DNA of 64,000 nt from Gentiana macrophylla (GCA_026214975.1 CM047808.1:3709262-3773261); one strand, 5' to 3'. Numbered from the stretch's first letter, positions 46,101-58,747 are shown. Program-made: numbers and translations. Notes: generated by a model from the letters alone, not told the origin.

Positions 46101-47518
46101 GCAATCACCCCCTATTCCTGAACCAGCATCCTGTCCACCACCTGTCCGAGGCCATCCTATGCAAACCCGTTCTAAAAGTGGCATTTACAAACCTAAAACC
46201 TATTCTGCTCAAATCCAATCAAATGTGCTACCTGGTCACCTCTCTGAACCAACTAAAGTTTCAGAAGCTGTGACCTGTACTGAGTGGAGACAGGCCATGA
46301 TCAAAGAATTTGAAGCATTGCACAAGAATGAAACATGGACTTTGGTCCCACCTTCCAGACACCAGAATGTTGTAGGAAGTAAGTGGGTTTTCAAACTAAA
46401 GCTGAAGCCTGATGGCACCATTTTAAAACACAAGGCCAGACTTGTTGCCAAAGGCTTTCATCAGACTTATGGGATTGACTTTACAGAAACCTTCAGTCCA
46501 GTAGCAAAAGCATCAACAATCAGAGTTGTGTTGGCCCTAGCTGTTAATCTAAACTGGAATATTCAACAAGTGGACATAGATAATGCTTTTCTGAATGGAC
46601 CTCTGTCAGAAGATGTATATATGCATCAACCTGAAGGTTTTGTGAACAAGACCAGACCCCATTATGTTTGCAAATTACAGAAAGCACTGTATGGTCTCAA
46701 ACAGGCACCTAGGGCCTGGTTCAGTGCATTGAGATCACAGATGTTGCAATGGGGTTTCCATCAATCTGTTTCTGATTCTTCCCTTTTCATACTCAAAACT
46801 GATAAACATCTAATGTATGTTTTAGTATATGTTGATGACATTCTTGTGACAGGAGATTCAAAGATTCTAATCCAGAAGTTTGTTACAATGTTGCACTCAA
46901 GATTTGCCCTTAAAGATCTTGGACCTGTATCTCACTTCCTTGGCATGGAAGCTCGTAGAAATGTGGATGGTCTGTTTCTTTCACAAGGTCACTATGCCTC
47001 CCAACTTCTCAAAAGACTGCAGCTGGACCATTTAAAACCCTGTGATATTCCTATGACACCTGGACAGCATTTGTCACCAAATCAAGGTGAACCTATGACT
47101 AATCCTACTGTCTATAGAAGTGCCATTGGTGGTTTACAGTACTTAACATGTACAAGACCTGATATATCTTACTCAGTGAACTACCTCAGCCAGTTTATGC
47201 AAAGTCCTACACAAGATCATTGGGCTGCTGTCAAAAACTTATTGAGATATGTTCAGGCTACTCTGCAATATGGGATAATGTTTAAATCTGGAGGGAAAAT
47301 ACATCTGTCAGGTTTCAGTGATGCAGATTGGGCCTGTTATCCATCAGATAGGAAGTCTTTTGCAGGATATTGTGTGTACATTGGTGATTCCCTAGTATCC
47401 TGGAGCTCAAAGAAATAGAATGTTGTATCCAGATCTAGTGCTGAATCTGAATACAGGTCCTTAGCCAATCTGTCCTCAGAAATGTTCTGGATTAAGCAGT
47501 TACTTCAAGAAATCTGAT
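46100..47518 (+). pseudogene. Copia reverse transcriptase and RNase H
   Basis: In a frame different from integrase, the RT starts with EWRQAMIKEFEALHKNETW and GSKWVFKLKLKPDGT. It continues with ARLVAKGFHQTYGIDFTET, VDIDNAFLNGPL, LYGLKQAPRAWF and the catalytic YVDDILVTGD (about 46830-46860). RNase H follows with FSDADWACYPSDRKSFAGYC. A stop at 47416-47418 interrupts it shortly before SRSSAESEYRSLANLSSEMF, and the domain is cut off near 47515. Confidence 0.88.
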
Positions 47519-48640
47519 GTAAAATTGTACAATGTGGTGCCAAAACGATATTAGCGTGTCCTAAAAAATCTGATGTAAAATTGTAGAATACCAATAGAAC
47601 ATTTATTTCATTTTTCCTTTTACCTCTTATTTATTATATACTCATCTATTTTTCACTACTTTGCATTAATATTAGTCCAATGTTATTTTAGACTTTTATC
47701 ATTAAAATCAATTTCACAAAACCATAGTAACCAATTTTTTTTAAACTCCGTGAAAAGTCTAAATGGATTTATATACTTAAGGACGGAGGTAGTATGATAC
47801 TAAGGCAGCATCTTAAAGGAATTAGGATTGTGATGGGAATTGGATGAATGGAAAAATAAAATGGAAAGCGGAAGACAAAGAGGACCACAAGGGTTCGTCA
47901 CTATTAAGGCGCTAAAACACTCGGCTACAACTCTGATATCATAAAGAATAGCAGAGACATAGCGAAAACATAAAGACACTGGAACTTGTTGTTTTATTGA
48001 TTATTTAATATGAATACAGTGCTTTTCCTCTATTTAGTTGAATTATTTAAAATGAGAAAAAATTTATGGTGGTTAATGATCACCAAACTCAATCTTGAAA
48101 TCAATGGTTGAGAATTAACACACATGATCACTATCACCCCACGCAATCATACGTCCATCAAATATAATTGAGTTTTTTTTTTTTTTTTTTTTTTTTTTTG
48201 AAAATAAGTTTGATGGTCTTTGACCACCATAAAATTTGTCTGAAAATGAATACAATGCTTCTCCTCTATTCAAACGAAACTAAGATAAAATTCTTATCTA
48301 ATCCGAAGAAAAATTTAAAACAAACTATTAATCTTTAACTCAAACTAAACTTTTCTTTGACATTATCATTATCATGAGCTATGCTTACAAATTTCAAGAT
48401 TAAAAGATACGTAGAATTTGACATAAAATTTTATCTGAACCGTACATTTTCCTCTAAAAATTTAAAGAAAAATAAAACGTCCTTGGATCTTTTTTTTTTT
48501 TTTCATAATTCTGTGGACAAATTTTGTTGTTGTCCCTAAATCCTTTTCGTACAAACTTTTCATGATTATTCTTTCTGTCGGAAAACTCAAACTACACTCT
48601 TATTTTCTTCCTTTTTTTTTTTTTTTATATGTATACATGT
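47519..48640. other. AT-rich sequence without a gene; degraded repeat ends
   Basis: 47765-47798 ends ggacggaggtagta, a Stowaway-like right terminus whose left partner is not visible. 47925-48020 has the phrase actctgatatcat followed by an LTR-like start, resembling an old methionine-tRNA primer site on the minus strand. T runs lie at 48175-48200 and 48490-48503. Confidence 0.4.
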
Positions 48641-48649
48641 TAAGATCAA

Positions 48650-49220
48650 ACGCTTACCATTCTATTAAAATCAATTGGTGTTAATAAAGCTGCTACTATA
48701 TTTCTTTAGGTATTCAAGAGCGTGGGAATCTCTCCCAACACCCCCCCTCAAGTGTGGGCCAACAACCCTCTTAAGTGTGGGCAATCTCTCCCAACACTTG
48801 CACTTTTTTTTTCAAGAGCGTGGACAATCTCTCCCAACACCCCCCTCAAGTGTGGGCAATCTCTCCCAACACTTGCATAATATTTTGGACAGATTGCCAA
48901 CACTTGATGGGGGTGTTGGGACAGATTGCCCACACTTTTAAATGATAAGAAATAAAGTAGCGCATTTACTGGCACCAATTGGTTTTAGTACAACGGTAAG
49001 CGCTTCATCTTTAACACGGTATCGGTGCTAGAGGTCACGGGTCAAACCCTGGTAGGAACATTATATAAAAAAATTTATGCAAGTGTTTGGACAGATTGCC
49101 CACACTTGATGAGGGTGTTGGGACAGATTGCCCACACTCTTAAATAATAAAAAATAAAGTAGCGTATTTACTGGCATCAATTGGTTTTAATACAACGGTA
49201 TGCGCTTCATTTTTAACAAT
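48650..49220. repeat. Foldback repeat with CCCAACACTTG-type blocks and tRNA-like sequence
   Basis: The left side (48650-48860) carries several copies of caatctctcccaacac and caagtgtgggc. The right side (48885-49140) carries their complements (gggacagattgcccacac). Outside them, taaaatcaattggtgttaat on the left is inverted to ggcaccaattggttttagta on the right, so the tRNA-like head is present in both arms. A third, direct copy of the right-hand part follows at 49080-49220. Confidence 0.65.
48971..49075 (+). mobile_element. tRNA-derived SINE-like sequence
   Basis: ttagtacaacggtaagcgc resembles an RNA polymerase III A box and ggtcacgggtcaaaccctgg a B box, about 45 bp apart, as in tRNA-derived plant SINEs. 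It is followed by an AT-rich tail. A truncated second copy lies at 49171-49217. It is not a functional tRNA gene: no cloverleaf could be closed. Confidence 0.5.
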
Positions 49221-49543
49221 ACATCTTACCAAGTCATGTGTCTAATTTGGATCCAGTATTAATCTTCTTTGTAAAAAAAAAATTCGCAATTAATATGTTG
49301 ATATGATTTTGTATAAAGTTAAAATTGTTTTTTTTTTTTTTTTTTTTTTTTTTTGGAAACGCTCTTAAACCTGTTATCAATAAATTAATATGTTTACCAA
49401 AGTCTGGTAACATTGGACTCTAATAATTTAAGAGAAAAATAGTGTAACTAAATTTCTATTTAAGTCCGCATTTCTTAGATATTAGCATTATAATTAAAGT
49501 GAATACACAACGGCATCAAAGTAATATTGTCCAACAAAAAAAG

Positions 49544-49607
49544 ATGGCAAAGTTTGGTTTCTTCATTGCTGCTCTCATCCTAGCCATTTCTCTTCTCATG
49601 ATGACAG
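49544..49607 (+). CDS. Probable signal-peptide exon 1 of gene D
   Basis: ATG follows a poly-A stretch and a TATA-like ctatttaag at about 49457. The 64 nt encode a signal peptide (MAKFGFFIAALILAISLLMM) and end in phase 1, as exons 1 of genes A and B do. The best donor is a GC site (acag|gcatgt) at 49608-49609; the nearby GT (49612) is in the wrong phase for the known exons 2. The next compatible acceptor is gene D exon 2 at 58826. The joined product would have 102 residues and a 9.2 kb intron full of repeats. The pairing is inferred; the signal peptide is clear. Confidence 0.5.
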
Positions 49608-50289
49608 GCATGTTATGTGTTCCTATATCAATATTTCTGTTTCTAGTTAAAACTGTATTGTTTTATATAGTTAAAACTGTAGAATTTTTCCTCAAAAAAA
49701 AAAGAAAGAAAAAAACTGTAGAATTTTCACTCTTTTATATATATATATTAATTAAAACCTCATACAAGACGCACGGAAATATAGTAAATGTCGATCAAAA
49801 ATTATAACCCCAATGCGGAACGCATGAAAATTAATTTCCTGGATTGTCAATTGAAATGTAAAATAAAATAGTGAATCAAGTGTAATTTGTAAAACTTTGA
49901 ATACGTACAATGCATGATCATTAATAAAATTAAAGTAAACATGAGTGCGACATTTCAATAATTAAATGAAGACAAAGAAGTTTGAATTTATTGTTTTGTA
50001 CATAGATAAAAATGTTGATTTCGATAACGTACAACCACCGTGCCACAAAAAATAAGCAATATCTGAAATATATTTTGTGGCGAATCCATACTATTGGGAG
50101 AATAATTAAAAAATTAAAATAAAATTGTAGAACATTGTGGCAAATAAAGTAAATATACGGTATGAACACATGTAATGTTGAACCAGATAACATTATGTTG
50201 CCGAGCATATCATGGAGCACTAAATCATCAAATGGATTATTGTTATTAGTATTATTATTATGTTTATTAATATGGTTCAACCGTGTTTG

Positions 50290-53110
50290 GTAATTTTTAA
50301 TTAATAAAAGTATTTTATTTGTTCTCGATAGTTAATTATAGAATCTTCCGTATTCATGGTAATAACATCATGCTTATATTTCTTTAATTAATAAAAGATA
50401 CGTAATTTTTAACGAATAAAATATGCGGGTTTTTATTAATTAATTAAAACTACATTTTTGTTTAATATTTTGTTCCGGATAATTATAGAAATCTCCAATT
50501 TTGTATTAATGTAAGAATATCACGCATATCATTTTATTAATTAATAAAAGTATGCGTTTTATTAATAAAAGATATGTTTTATTTTTTATTTCTTGTATGG
50601 TGTAAATTATAGAAACGTCCAATTATGTGATTGTTTAAGAATATTACGTGCATCAATTTATTTAATTCATAAAAGCTACATTTTTTGAACAATAGAAGAT
50701 ACGATTTTTCGTTCTCGGTAGTTAATTATAGAAACATTCATTTTTTTTGGTTGTTTAAGAATATCACGTGTATCATATTATTAATATTAATAAATCGTTT
50801 GTTTTTTTATTAATTAAATAAAACTACATTTTTGTTTAATATTTTTTCATGAGTTAATTATAGAATTTTACGATTTTGTATTAATGTAAGAATATCACGC
50901 ATATGATTTTATTTAATTAATAGAAGCATACTATTTATAATTAAAAGATACGTTTTATTTTGTATTTATTGTATGGTGTTAATTATAGAAACTTCCTTTT
51001 ACGTGGTTGTTTAAGAATATTACGTGCATCAATTTATTAATTAAGAAAGGCTGCATTTTTTTAATCAATAGAATATATAGTTTTTTTTCCGTTCATGGGA
51101 GTCAATTATAGAAATTCCCGTTTTCGTGGTTGTTTAACAATATAACGTTTATCATATTATTAAATTAATAAATCATTTATTTTTATTAATTAAAAAAAGC
51201 TTTATTTTTGTTTAATATTCTGTTCAGGAGAATTATAGAAATTTCCGATTTTGTAGGAATGTAAGAATATCACGCATATCCTTTTATTTAATTAATAAAA
51301 GCATGTTTTTTTTTTATTAAACATACGATTTATTTTTTATTTTTTATTTATTTTTTTATTAAGCATGTTTTATTAAAGCATGTGTTTGTTTTACGCATAT
51401 CCTTTTTTTGTTTTATTTATTTTTTATTTATTGCATGGTGTTAATTATAGGAACTTCCGTTTATGTGGTTGTAAGAATATTACGTGCATCAATTTATTTA
51501 ATTAAGAAAAGATGGGTTTTTTAATCAATAGAATATATAGTTTCCCGTTCTCGTGGGGTAATTATAGAGACTTCCGTCTTTGTCATTATTTAAAAAAAAT
51601 CACGTGTATTATATTATTAAATTAAATTTTTCTTAATTTTTATTAATTATCTAACGCTATATTTTTTTAAAATTTTGTTCAGAAGTTAATTATAGAAATT
51701 TCTGATTTTGTAGTAATGTAAGAATATCACACATGTCATTTAATTTAATTAATAAAATCATAGGTTTTATTATTAAAAAATATGCTATATTTTTTTTTTG
51801 TATGGTGTTAATTATAGAAACTTCTATTTATGTAGTTGTTTAAGAATATTACGTGCATCAATTTATTTGATTAAGAATTGCTGCGTTTTTTTAATCTATA
51901 GAATATACAATTTTATTTTTCCGTTCACAGGAGTTAATTATAAAAACTTTCTTTTTTTTTGTTGTTTAAGAATATCACGTGTATTATATTATTAAATTAT
52001 TAAATCATTCATTTTTTATTAATTAATTAAAGCTACATTTATGTTCAATATTCTATTTAGGAGTTAATTATAGAAATTTCCGATTTTGTAGTAATGCAAG
52101 AATATCACGCATATCATTTTATTTAATCAATAAAAGCGGTGTTTTATTATAAAAAGATGCGTTTTATTTTTTTATTTATTGTATAATGTTAATTATAGAA
52201 ACTTTCGTTTATGTGGTTGTTTAAGAATATTAGGTGCATCAATTTATTTAATTAAGAAAATATGTGTTTTTTAATCAATAGAATATCCTGCTTTTTTCAT
52301 TCGCGGGAGTTAATTATAGAAACTTCCGTTTTTGTAGTTGTTTAGGAATATCACGTGAATCATATTATTAAATTAATATATCATTCATTTTTATTAATTA
52401 ACTAAAGCAACATTTTTGTTTAATATTTTGTTCAGGAGTTAATTATAGAAATTTCCGATTTTGTAGTAATGTAAGAATATCACACATATCATTTAATTTA
52501 ATTAATAAAAGCATGTGTTCGATTATTAAAAGATACGTTTATTTTTTATTTATTGTATTGTGTTAATTATAGAAACTTTCGTTTATGTGGTTGTTAAGAA
52601 TATTACGTGCATCAATTTATTTAATTAAGAAAATCTACATTTTTTTAATCAATAGAATATACAGATGTTTTTCCGTTCACGGGTGTTAATTATAGAAACT
52701 TCCGTTTTTGTGGTTGTTTTAAGAATATCAAGTGTATCATATTATTAAATTAACAAATCATTCATTTTTTTAATTAATTAAAGCTACATTTTTATTTAAT
52801 ATTTTGTTCAGGATTTAACTATAGAAATTTCTGATTTTGTAGCAATGTAAGAATATCACGCATATCATTTTATTTAATTAATAGAAGCATGCGTTTTATT
52901 AATAAAAGATTCATTTTATTTATTTTTTAATTTTTATGGTGTTAATTATAGAAACTTCGCTTTTTTGGTTGTTTAAGAATATTACGTGTATCAATTTAGT
53001 TAATTATAGAAAGTCCCGTTTTTGTTGTTGCCTAAGAATATCACGCGTATCATTCTATTTATTGAATAAAGTTTACATTTATTTTTTAATTAATAATATC
53101 TTTGTTATTG
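50290..53110. repeat. AT-rich satellite with trimeric higher-order repeat
   Basis: About 22 monomers of roughly 125 bp share the core ttaattatagaaacttccg ... gtaagaatatcacg. Three monomer types alternate. Type 1 is preceded by a 'gttc(t/a)cg' phrase and contains cacgtgtatcatattatta. Type 2 contains gattttgtagtaatgtaaga and cacgcatatcatttt. Type 3 follows 'tatggtg' and contains ttacgtgcatcaattta. Type 1 cores start near 50331, 50720, 51108, 51555, 51935, 52315 and 52685, giving a higher-order period of about 375-390 bp, repeated some seven times. One interval is longer (about 447 bp) because of a T-rich insertion near 51320-51420. No ORF is meaningful. Confidence 0.85.
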
Positions 53111-53329
53111 AAATAAAAATTGATTATGAAAATGTAATCAAATTCAGAAAAATACCTGTTATAGACAGTGGCTACGATTCGAATCCGGACAGAGATGAGA
53201 TAGTAAAACAAATGTAACCACAAACTGTATTGCTATGGCTAGTCTGGCACCTTCAATAGCAGAAAATACATGCTATGTATGTGCAATCATGAAATAATCC
53301 AAAAAAAAGTGCTGCCGGAAAAAAAAAAT

Positions 53330-53800
53330 GCTATGATATTGATCATGACACTGCTTCAGTAAACAAATACGCTTTGAAATAGATAACAAATGTAATATAA
53401 TATACATTTTCAGTGCACAACATGAAAACTGAAAAAATAAAAATAAAAACTTGATCACGACACTGCTAATATACGTTTTTATTTATCAACATGCATGAAA
53501 ACATAAAAAATGGAAGGAAAAAAAAAAAAAAAACTTGATCACGACACTGCTTTAGTAAACTAATACACTTTGAAATAAATAAGAACAAATGCTTTATAAT
53601 ATACCTTTTCGGAGATCAACCTGCTACACGGATGTGATGATACGTGAAAACCAAAAGTAAGAAAAACTGCATTAGGAAATACACTTTGTAATAAATTAAT
53701 AAGAACAAATGATTTATAATATACATTTCCGGAGACAAACCTGCTTCGATGTGATGATATATGAAAACCAAAGAAGAAGACAAAAAAAAAAACTTGATAC
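53330..53800. repeat. Tandem repeat of about 120-130 bp
   Basis: Three to four diverged copies share cttgatcacgacactgcttt, aatacactttgaaataaata, 'ataatatac' and gatgtgatgata(c/t)(g/a)tgaaaacc. Copies begin near 53335, 53450, 53535 and 53660. Confidence 0.65.
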
Positions 53801-54198
53801 CCATTCGGAGATCAACCCGCAGCTCTATAAAAATTCAAAGGATTATCGAATTTATGAAGAAACATAAAACCATACCTACAACCTTGTAGAAGTCACCCTC
53901 ATCCTTAAAAGAGATAGCGGAGATTGAAAATATGATTCAACGAATCCATGATTTGATAAGCATGTAACAAAAGGTTATGAACAATGGTACTTGTGTGGGA
54001 GTGGAGTAAGTGGGTGGGTTTAGATGGTGGAGGACAAAGAAAACGTGGAAAAATGTTTGGATTTACAAAACAAAAGGTTAGATATTTATTTATATAGGAG
54101 GAAATATTTTGTGCACGTGTTTTTATTGAACGGGTTTGGAGCGGGTTGAGTGGGTTATTTGCCGGGTTTGGGTCAAATTGATTTTATTTCCTCTCCTC

Positions 54199-54212
54199 TA
54201 TATATTATATAT

Positions 54213-54253
<41 letters not shown>
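54199..54253. repeat. (TA)n microsatellite
   Basis: About 20 TA units lie directly next to the LTR fragment at 54256. Confidence 0.9.
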
Positions 54254-54255
<2 letters not shown>

Positions 54256-54256
<1 letters not shown>

Positions 54257-54975
54257 TGAGACATAAAAATCTGTTAATTTGGGTTAGTAATTTTAGACCA
54301 ATCGAGGATGACGTGTTAAGCAGATAATCGGATCGTTAATTTATGGCTCAATTAGCCCTGTCAGACCCAAGTCCGGGCGTTACAAAATTGGTAGCAGAGA
54401 CGACGTAGTATATGTGTTACAAAATTGGTATCAGAGCCGATCGACGTACTATCAATGTTACAAAATTGGTATCAGAGACTACCAGGCGGAACTACACGAT
54501 GCACCGTAAGAGACGGTGTTGGGTCGCCTCTAGCTAGTCACCTCTGGTATCTAGGGATGAGTCTGGGATAAGTCCTGGCCAAATCCTGGCGGGTCGCCTA
54601 TAGTTACCTCTGGTATAACTAGAAACGAGTCCGGGAAAAATCATGGCCAAGTCCTGGCGAGGCAGTGTTGGGTCGCCTCTAGTTACCACGGTGTTGGGTC
54701 GCCTCTAGTTACCTCTGGCCGAGATAAGTCACGGCCAAGTTCTGGCGGGTCGCCTCTAGTTACCTCCGGCCGGGACGAGTCCGGGACAAATCAGGGCGAG
54801 GATGTCAGTCCCTTATAAGGAGGAGAATGTAATGTCGCACATAATTAAAGTCGTAGAATTTTCACCCATATAAGTGTGAGACATAAAAGTCATATCAACT
54901 CGGTTAGCCTTTTAAGGCCAAGCGAAAACGACGGTCAAAGCAGTTAAACGGATCCTTTATGCCCTAATTTAATGT
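54256..54975 (+). mobile_element. TRIM-like LTR element with repeated LTR/primer-site junction
   Basis: An LTR segment (54256-54384: gtgtgagacataaaa through gggcgttac) is followed by the primer site tggtatcagagcc. A second LTR segment starts tgtaatgtcgcacat near 54828 and shares 'gtgtgagacataaaa' and 'aaggccaagcg'. The interior is under 450 bp and has no ORF: it is three copies of the junction (54379, 54416, 54457) and a GC-rich minisatellite (54516-54790) built on gggtcgcctctagttacctc. A further LTR copy lies at 58651-58747. Confidence 0.6.
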
Positions 54976-54984
54976 TTTAGATCT

Positions 54985-57690
54985 CTCACCCTCAAATATA
55001 AAGGTCTTGTCTAAAGAAAATTAGAATAGCACAACACAAAATATTCAAAACTGGTTTTTTTTGAATCATCAAATATTGCACTGCCTTTGTTGGGAAAATT
55101 ATCAAACTATTAATCTAGCATGATGTTTAACACAATATTGATAGAAAACTTATTGACTGAGGCGAGAGCAGCACTCTGTCCTTAAGACGTTTTTGCCCCG
55201 ATTATGTGCACATGGTAATGGCAATCGTCTTCCAAGATACAACAGTCATACCTTCTTCGGATTGTTGCACTTCAATGAGAAGAAGACGGCGAACCGATCA
55301 TATTCTATAAATCTCTTCTTGACTCGAATTAATGCAAAATATTTGTATGAGTTTTAATGCAACTGGCCAGAATTTTGTCTAAGAAAATTCTCATAAAAAT
55401 CTGCATTCTTTTTTCATAAAATTGATGGGAATTTATAAGAGAAACGTGTCCGGTCATTTAAAGGTTGCAACCTTTAACCGAAAGGATACAACCTCTTATA
55501 GGGTTGTAACCTTCTACCGAATCGATGTGACTCTCCATTAATTTTTAATTCAAATTCTCTAACAATCCCCCCACATGAATGAAAATTAATGCAAATGCAA
55601 TGCAGACATTAGAGATTACGGGCGGAAATCGGTTGCATCGGGCGAGGTGGTTTGTTGCCTTGAACCTTCAGTAGTAGAGTACCATCGGACATAGTCGGCT
55701 AAGCAGTGAACTAGGTCTTGAACTGCTCAGGCTTTGGTGCATGCCTAGACAATGATACCTACACAACAGATCTCCTAACATTCTCGAGGTTCTATGGTTG
55801 TGTCCGTTTTGGCCCTGGACAACCTTGGTTTCAGAAAGTGTTTTAGATAATTCAGCCTCAAAATTCTCACAGAAGCGGCCCCACTTCAACTTACATAGGT
55901 GACCTCCAATAAAAAGTACTCTTCAATACCCTACTTGGCTTAACCAAGATATAGGAATCATTAAAAGCTTAATTCTTAACCTAAACCTTTCAGCAGACAG
56001 CACTTTTGTTTTAACAGAATGGGTAAGTGCTAACCGTCCCTTCTAACTTAGTTGTCCAGTTTGAGCCATGATCTTGGGATCTCCAGTCACTATGGTTGGG
56101 TTGCCATTATAAGGGAACATCCGTAATAGGCTTCAATCCCATTTCGTTTGTCAAAAAATTGACACCCGATCTCTAGTTAAACCTTTTTTTATTAAGCAGA
56201 TCCGCAAGATTCTCCTTCGACTTTATATAATCGAGGAAATCAAACCATTAGAGATCATTTATTTGATGGTATTGTGTTTATGACGTTTGTGTTATGACTT
56301 ACCATTATACATACAACTTTGTGCACGTCCTTTAGCCGACATACTATATCAATGTATGCCGATAGGAGGAATTGGCTTTGGCTAACACGGAATATCCTCT
56401 AAGAAATTCCGAAGTCCTCTGCTTCTTCTCCAGCTTTGTCCAATGCAACAAACTCAGATTTCATAGTAGATCGAGCTATGCATGTTTGCTTTGAGGATTT
56501 TTCCAGGACACTACACCACCACCAATAGTGAATACATATCCACAATTGGATTTTGAATCTCTACAGTCAGATATCCAGTTGGCATCACAATATCCTTCCA
56601 ATATTGTTGGATATATTGTATACTGCATTCTAATGTTCATTGTAAACTTCAAATACCTTAACATCCGGTCAAAGGTTATAGTTTAAATTTGAACCTTCTT
56701 TCTCCTTGTCTCTACAAGGAAAGATCTCATCAATAAATACAACATTCCTTTAATCAGTGATCACATTTTAATATACATCAGAAATGTTTGACTTGTGCAC
56801 TAGAACACGGTAGGCATTACTACACACTCAATGGTTTCATGTCCTATCTTCACTTGCTTTGGTTTAGGTACTTCAACCTTAGCCAAACACCCACACACTT
56901 CTATGAATTTGTAGTTAGGTTTGTGGCATTTCAACTATTCATACGGGGTTACACCCTTCTTCTTTGAAGGTATCTTATTCAGAATGAAGTTCTTTGAGAG
57001 AAGAGCACCCCCACAAGTTCTAAGATAAGCTTGAACTTCTCAACTTAGCATGCACCATCTGTTTGAGAGTATGGTCCTTGCACTCATCAATAACGCTCGA
57101 GTGAGGTGTGTATGGTGTAGTTATTTGATGAATGATGACGGCGCCTCAACAGGACTCATGAAACAATACATCATATCCACCACCACGATCACTACAGATA
57201 CATTAAATCTGTTTGCTAAGTTGATTCTCAACTTCATTCTTATAATATTTAAAGGCATCAGAGTCTCGTCTTTGCTTTTCAGCAGATAAACATCACAATA
57301 TTTTTACTAATGTTAATTAAAGTTATAAAATACTCTTAGCCACATCTTGTTAGCACAATCTTTAACTTACAGATATATCACTATTAATTGAAATAAAAGG
57401 CTATGTGTCTCTTAATCAACATGTCTTCAACACATACCTTTAGTACACAAAATTTCAACACAAATATCACTTTAAATTTCCATGTGTCAACATAATAGTG
57501 CAATATTATATTGCAAATGATGCTGACATTTCAAAGAGTCATAGACTTCACAGTTGTGTTACCCAAACAGATGGCTATATCAATTAGTGTTTACACATTC
57601 AACTATGCTCAAGGTACCGAACACATAAATAAAAAATGAAACACATCCATCTAGAAGATTAGCCTTTTATATTTTGCTTTATTAAACTCA
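54985..57690 (-). pseudogene. Ty1/copia remnant
   Basis: A 3' LTR can be seen on the minus strand: ctaaca at 55559-55564 marks its start (TGTTAG) and the adjoining atccccccac is a polypurine tract. RNase H is recognisable at 56664-56476 ([29 protein letters not shown]). Around 57000-56850 degraded polyprotein continues. Stops are frequent. LTR-like aaaattagaatagcacaac near 55018 resembles the start at 58362. Confidence 0.6.
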
Positions 57691-58645
57691 CGCTAACGAT
57701 GTCGGGGTTGGAGGCAACGTTTGTCTGTCAACAAAGAAGTTGATGCGACTTTTGACACCCACGTCTCTTAGCTCTTGATTTTCGGCTCTTGGCTTTTGGC
57801 CTGTAGCTTCTTATTTTGTTGAATCTTCTCTAATGACTGCAAACATTCTCTCTTATTTGCTACACATCTGATGGAGGATCTTTCTTTCTCAATTTCTCAA
57901 TTGCATCTAAAAAGTGGAGATAGAACGGATGCTAAAAGAAGTCATATGCTATAAGCAATTTAGTTATCTATCAATAAATATCAATTAAGAAGTAAAAGGA
58001 CTCTTATAAAAACAAATCTAGACGTGAAAGGACTCATTCTGCACTTTTTATCTTCTGTAGTTATGTCAAAGGAAAACAAAATAAGACAAATAATGAAACG
58101 AACACTAAAAGAAAGAGACAAAATATATATATATATATATATATAACCTTCTTTTTTAATATATATTAAAAACAGAAGAAAAACGGGCTAGGGTTTACCA
58201 ATGGGAGGAACCAGACGAGTTAAAAAAAGGTGTAAATGATAATGTACTGCGGCCGGATATGGTGGCGATGATGAAAAATAAACAAAATGTTTGGAAAACG
58301 GAAGAGGATCGGGCGAGGGGGTCAACCCCCAAACCGCCGCCTCTAGTTCTGATACCCCTTAAGAAAGTCAGAATAGCACAATGGATAAAACTCAAAACCG
58401 ATTTTTTTAATTTTTAAATATAGATAGAAGAGAAATGTGATATATAGCAACCAAATTCGAAATAAATAAAACTAAAGATAAAAAAAAAATTCAAATAAAA
58501 GGATAAGGATAAATACTATTGATTTATTCCAACTAAATTTATTCTATCTTTCTTTTGAATGTCATCTTTATCTCCATCTTTTTTTTTCTTGGGTGGAATC
58601 TTTATCTCTATCTTGAATAGTTTTTATCTTTTTTCTTTATTATAT
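57690..58645 (-). mobile_element. Copy of the non-autonomous copia-like family
   Basis: gatgtcggggttggaggcaa at 57697 and the following caacaaagaagttgatgcg match the internal 3' block of the element in the gene A intron. 58336-58357 reads ccgcctctagttctgatacc, the complement of a methionine-tRNA primer site. The LTR then begins with aagaaagtcagaatagcac and runs to about 58640. It contains no ORF of note. Confidence 0.5.
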
Positions 58646-58650
58646 TGTCA

Positions 58651-58747
58651 ACTCGTTTAATCCTTTTAGGCCAAGACGGTCTAAACACTTAACCGAATCT
58701 TTTATGGCTCAATTAACGTTGTCAAACCTGGGGGAGGGGGCGTTACA
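58651..58747 (+). repeat. LTR fragment of the TRIM-like family
   Basis: Phrases tcaactcgtttaatcc, ttttaggccaag, tttatggctcaatta and gggggcgttaca match the LTR segments at 54256-54384 and 54828-54975. It ends 78 bp before gene D exon 2. Confidence 0.65.

Larger units (their letters stand above)
42903..47518 (+). mobile_element. Ty1/copia retrotransposon, 3' end missing
   Basis: A 5' LTR starts TGTTAGAAAATAAAG at 42903 and ends near 43105. The primer site ggtatcagagc (43118-43128), complementary to initiator methionine tRNA, follows. Gag, protease, integrase, RT and RNase H run in the copia order to about 47515. The sequence stops within the RNase H end (LQEI then a stop), and no polypurine tract or 3' LTR follows. 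Breaks: a stop at 43482, a frame loss near 44640-44890, a shift near 45285, one at the CA repeat (45992-46022) and a stop at 47416. It is inactive but rather young-looking. Confidence 0.88.

Noticed and set aside
48971..49075. Functional tRNA gene
   Set aside because: A and B boxes are present, but no acceptor stem or anticodon arm can be formed; it fits a SINE head.
50290..53110. CRISPR-like array
   Set aside because: Monomers are contiguous and diverge without unique spacers; it is a eukaryotic AT-rich satellite.
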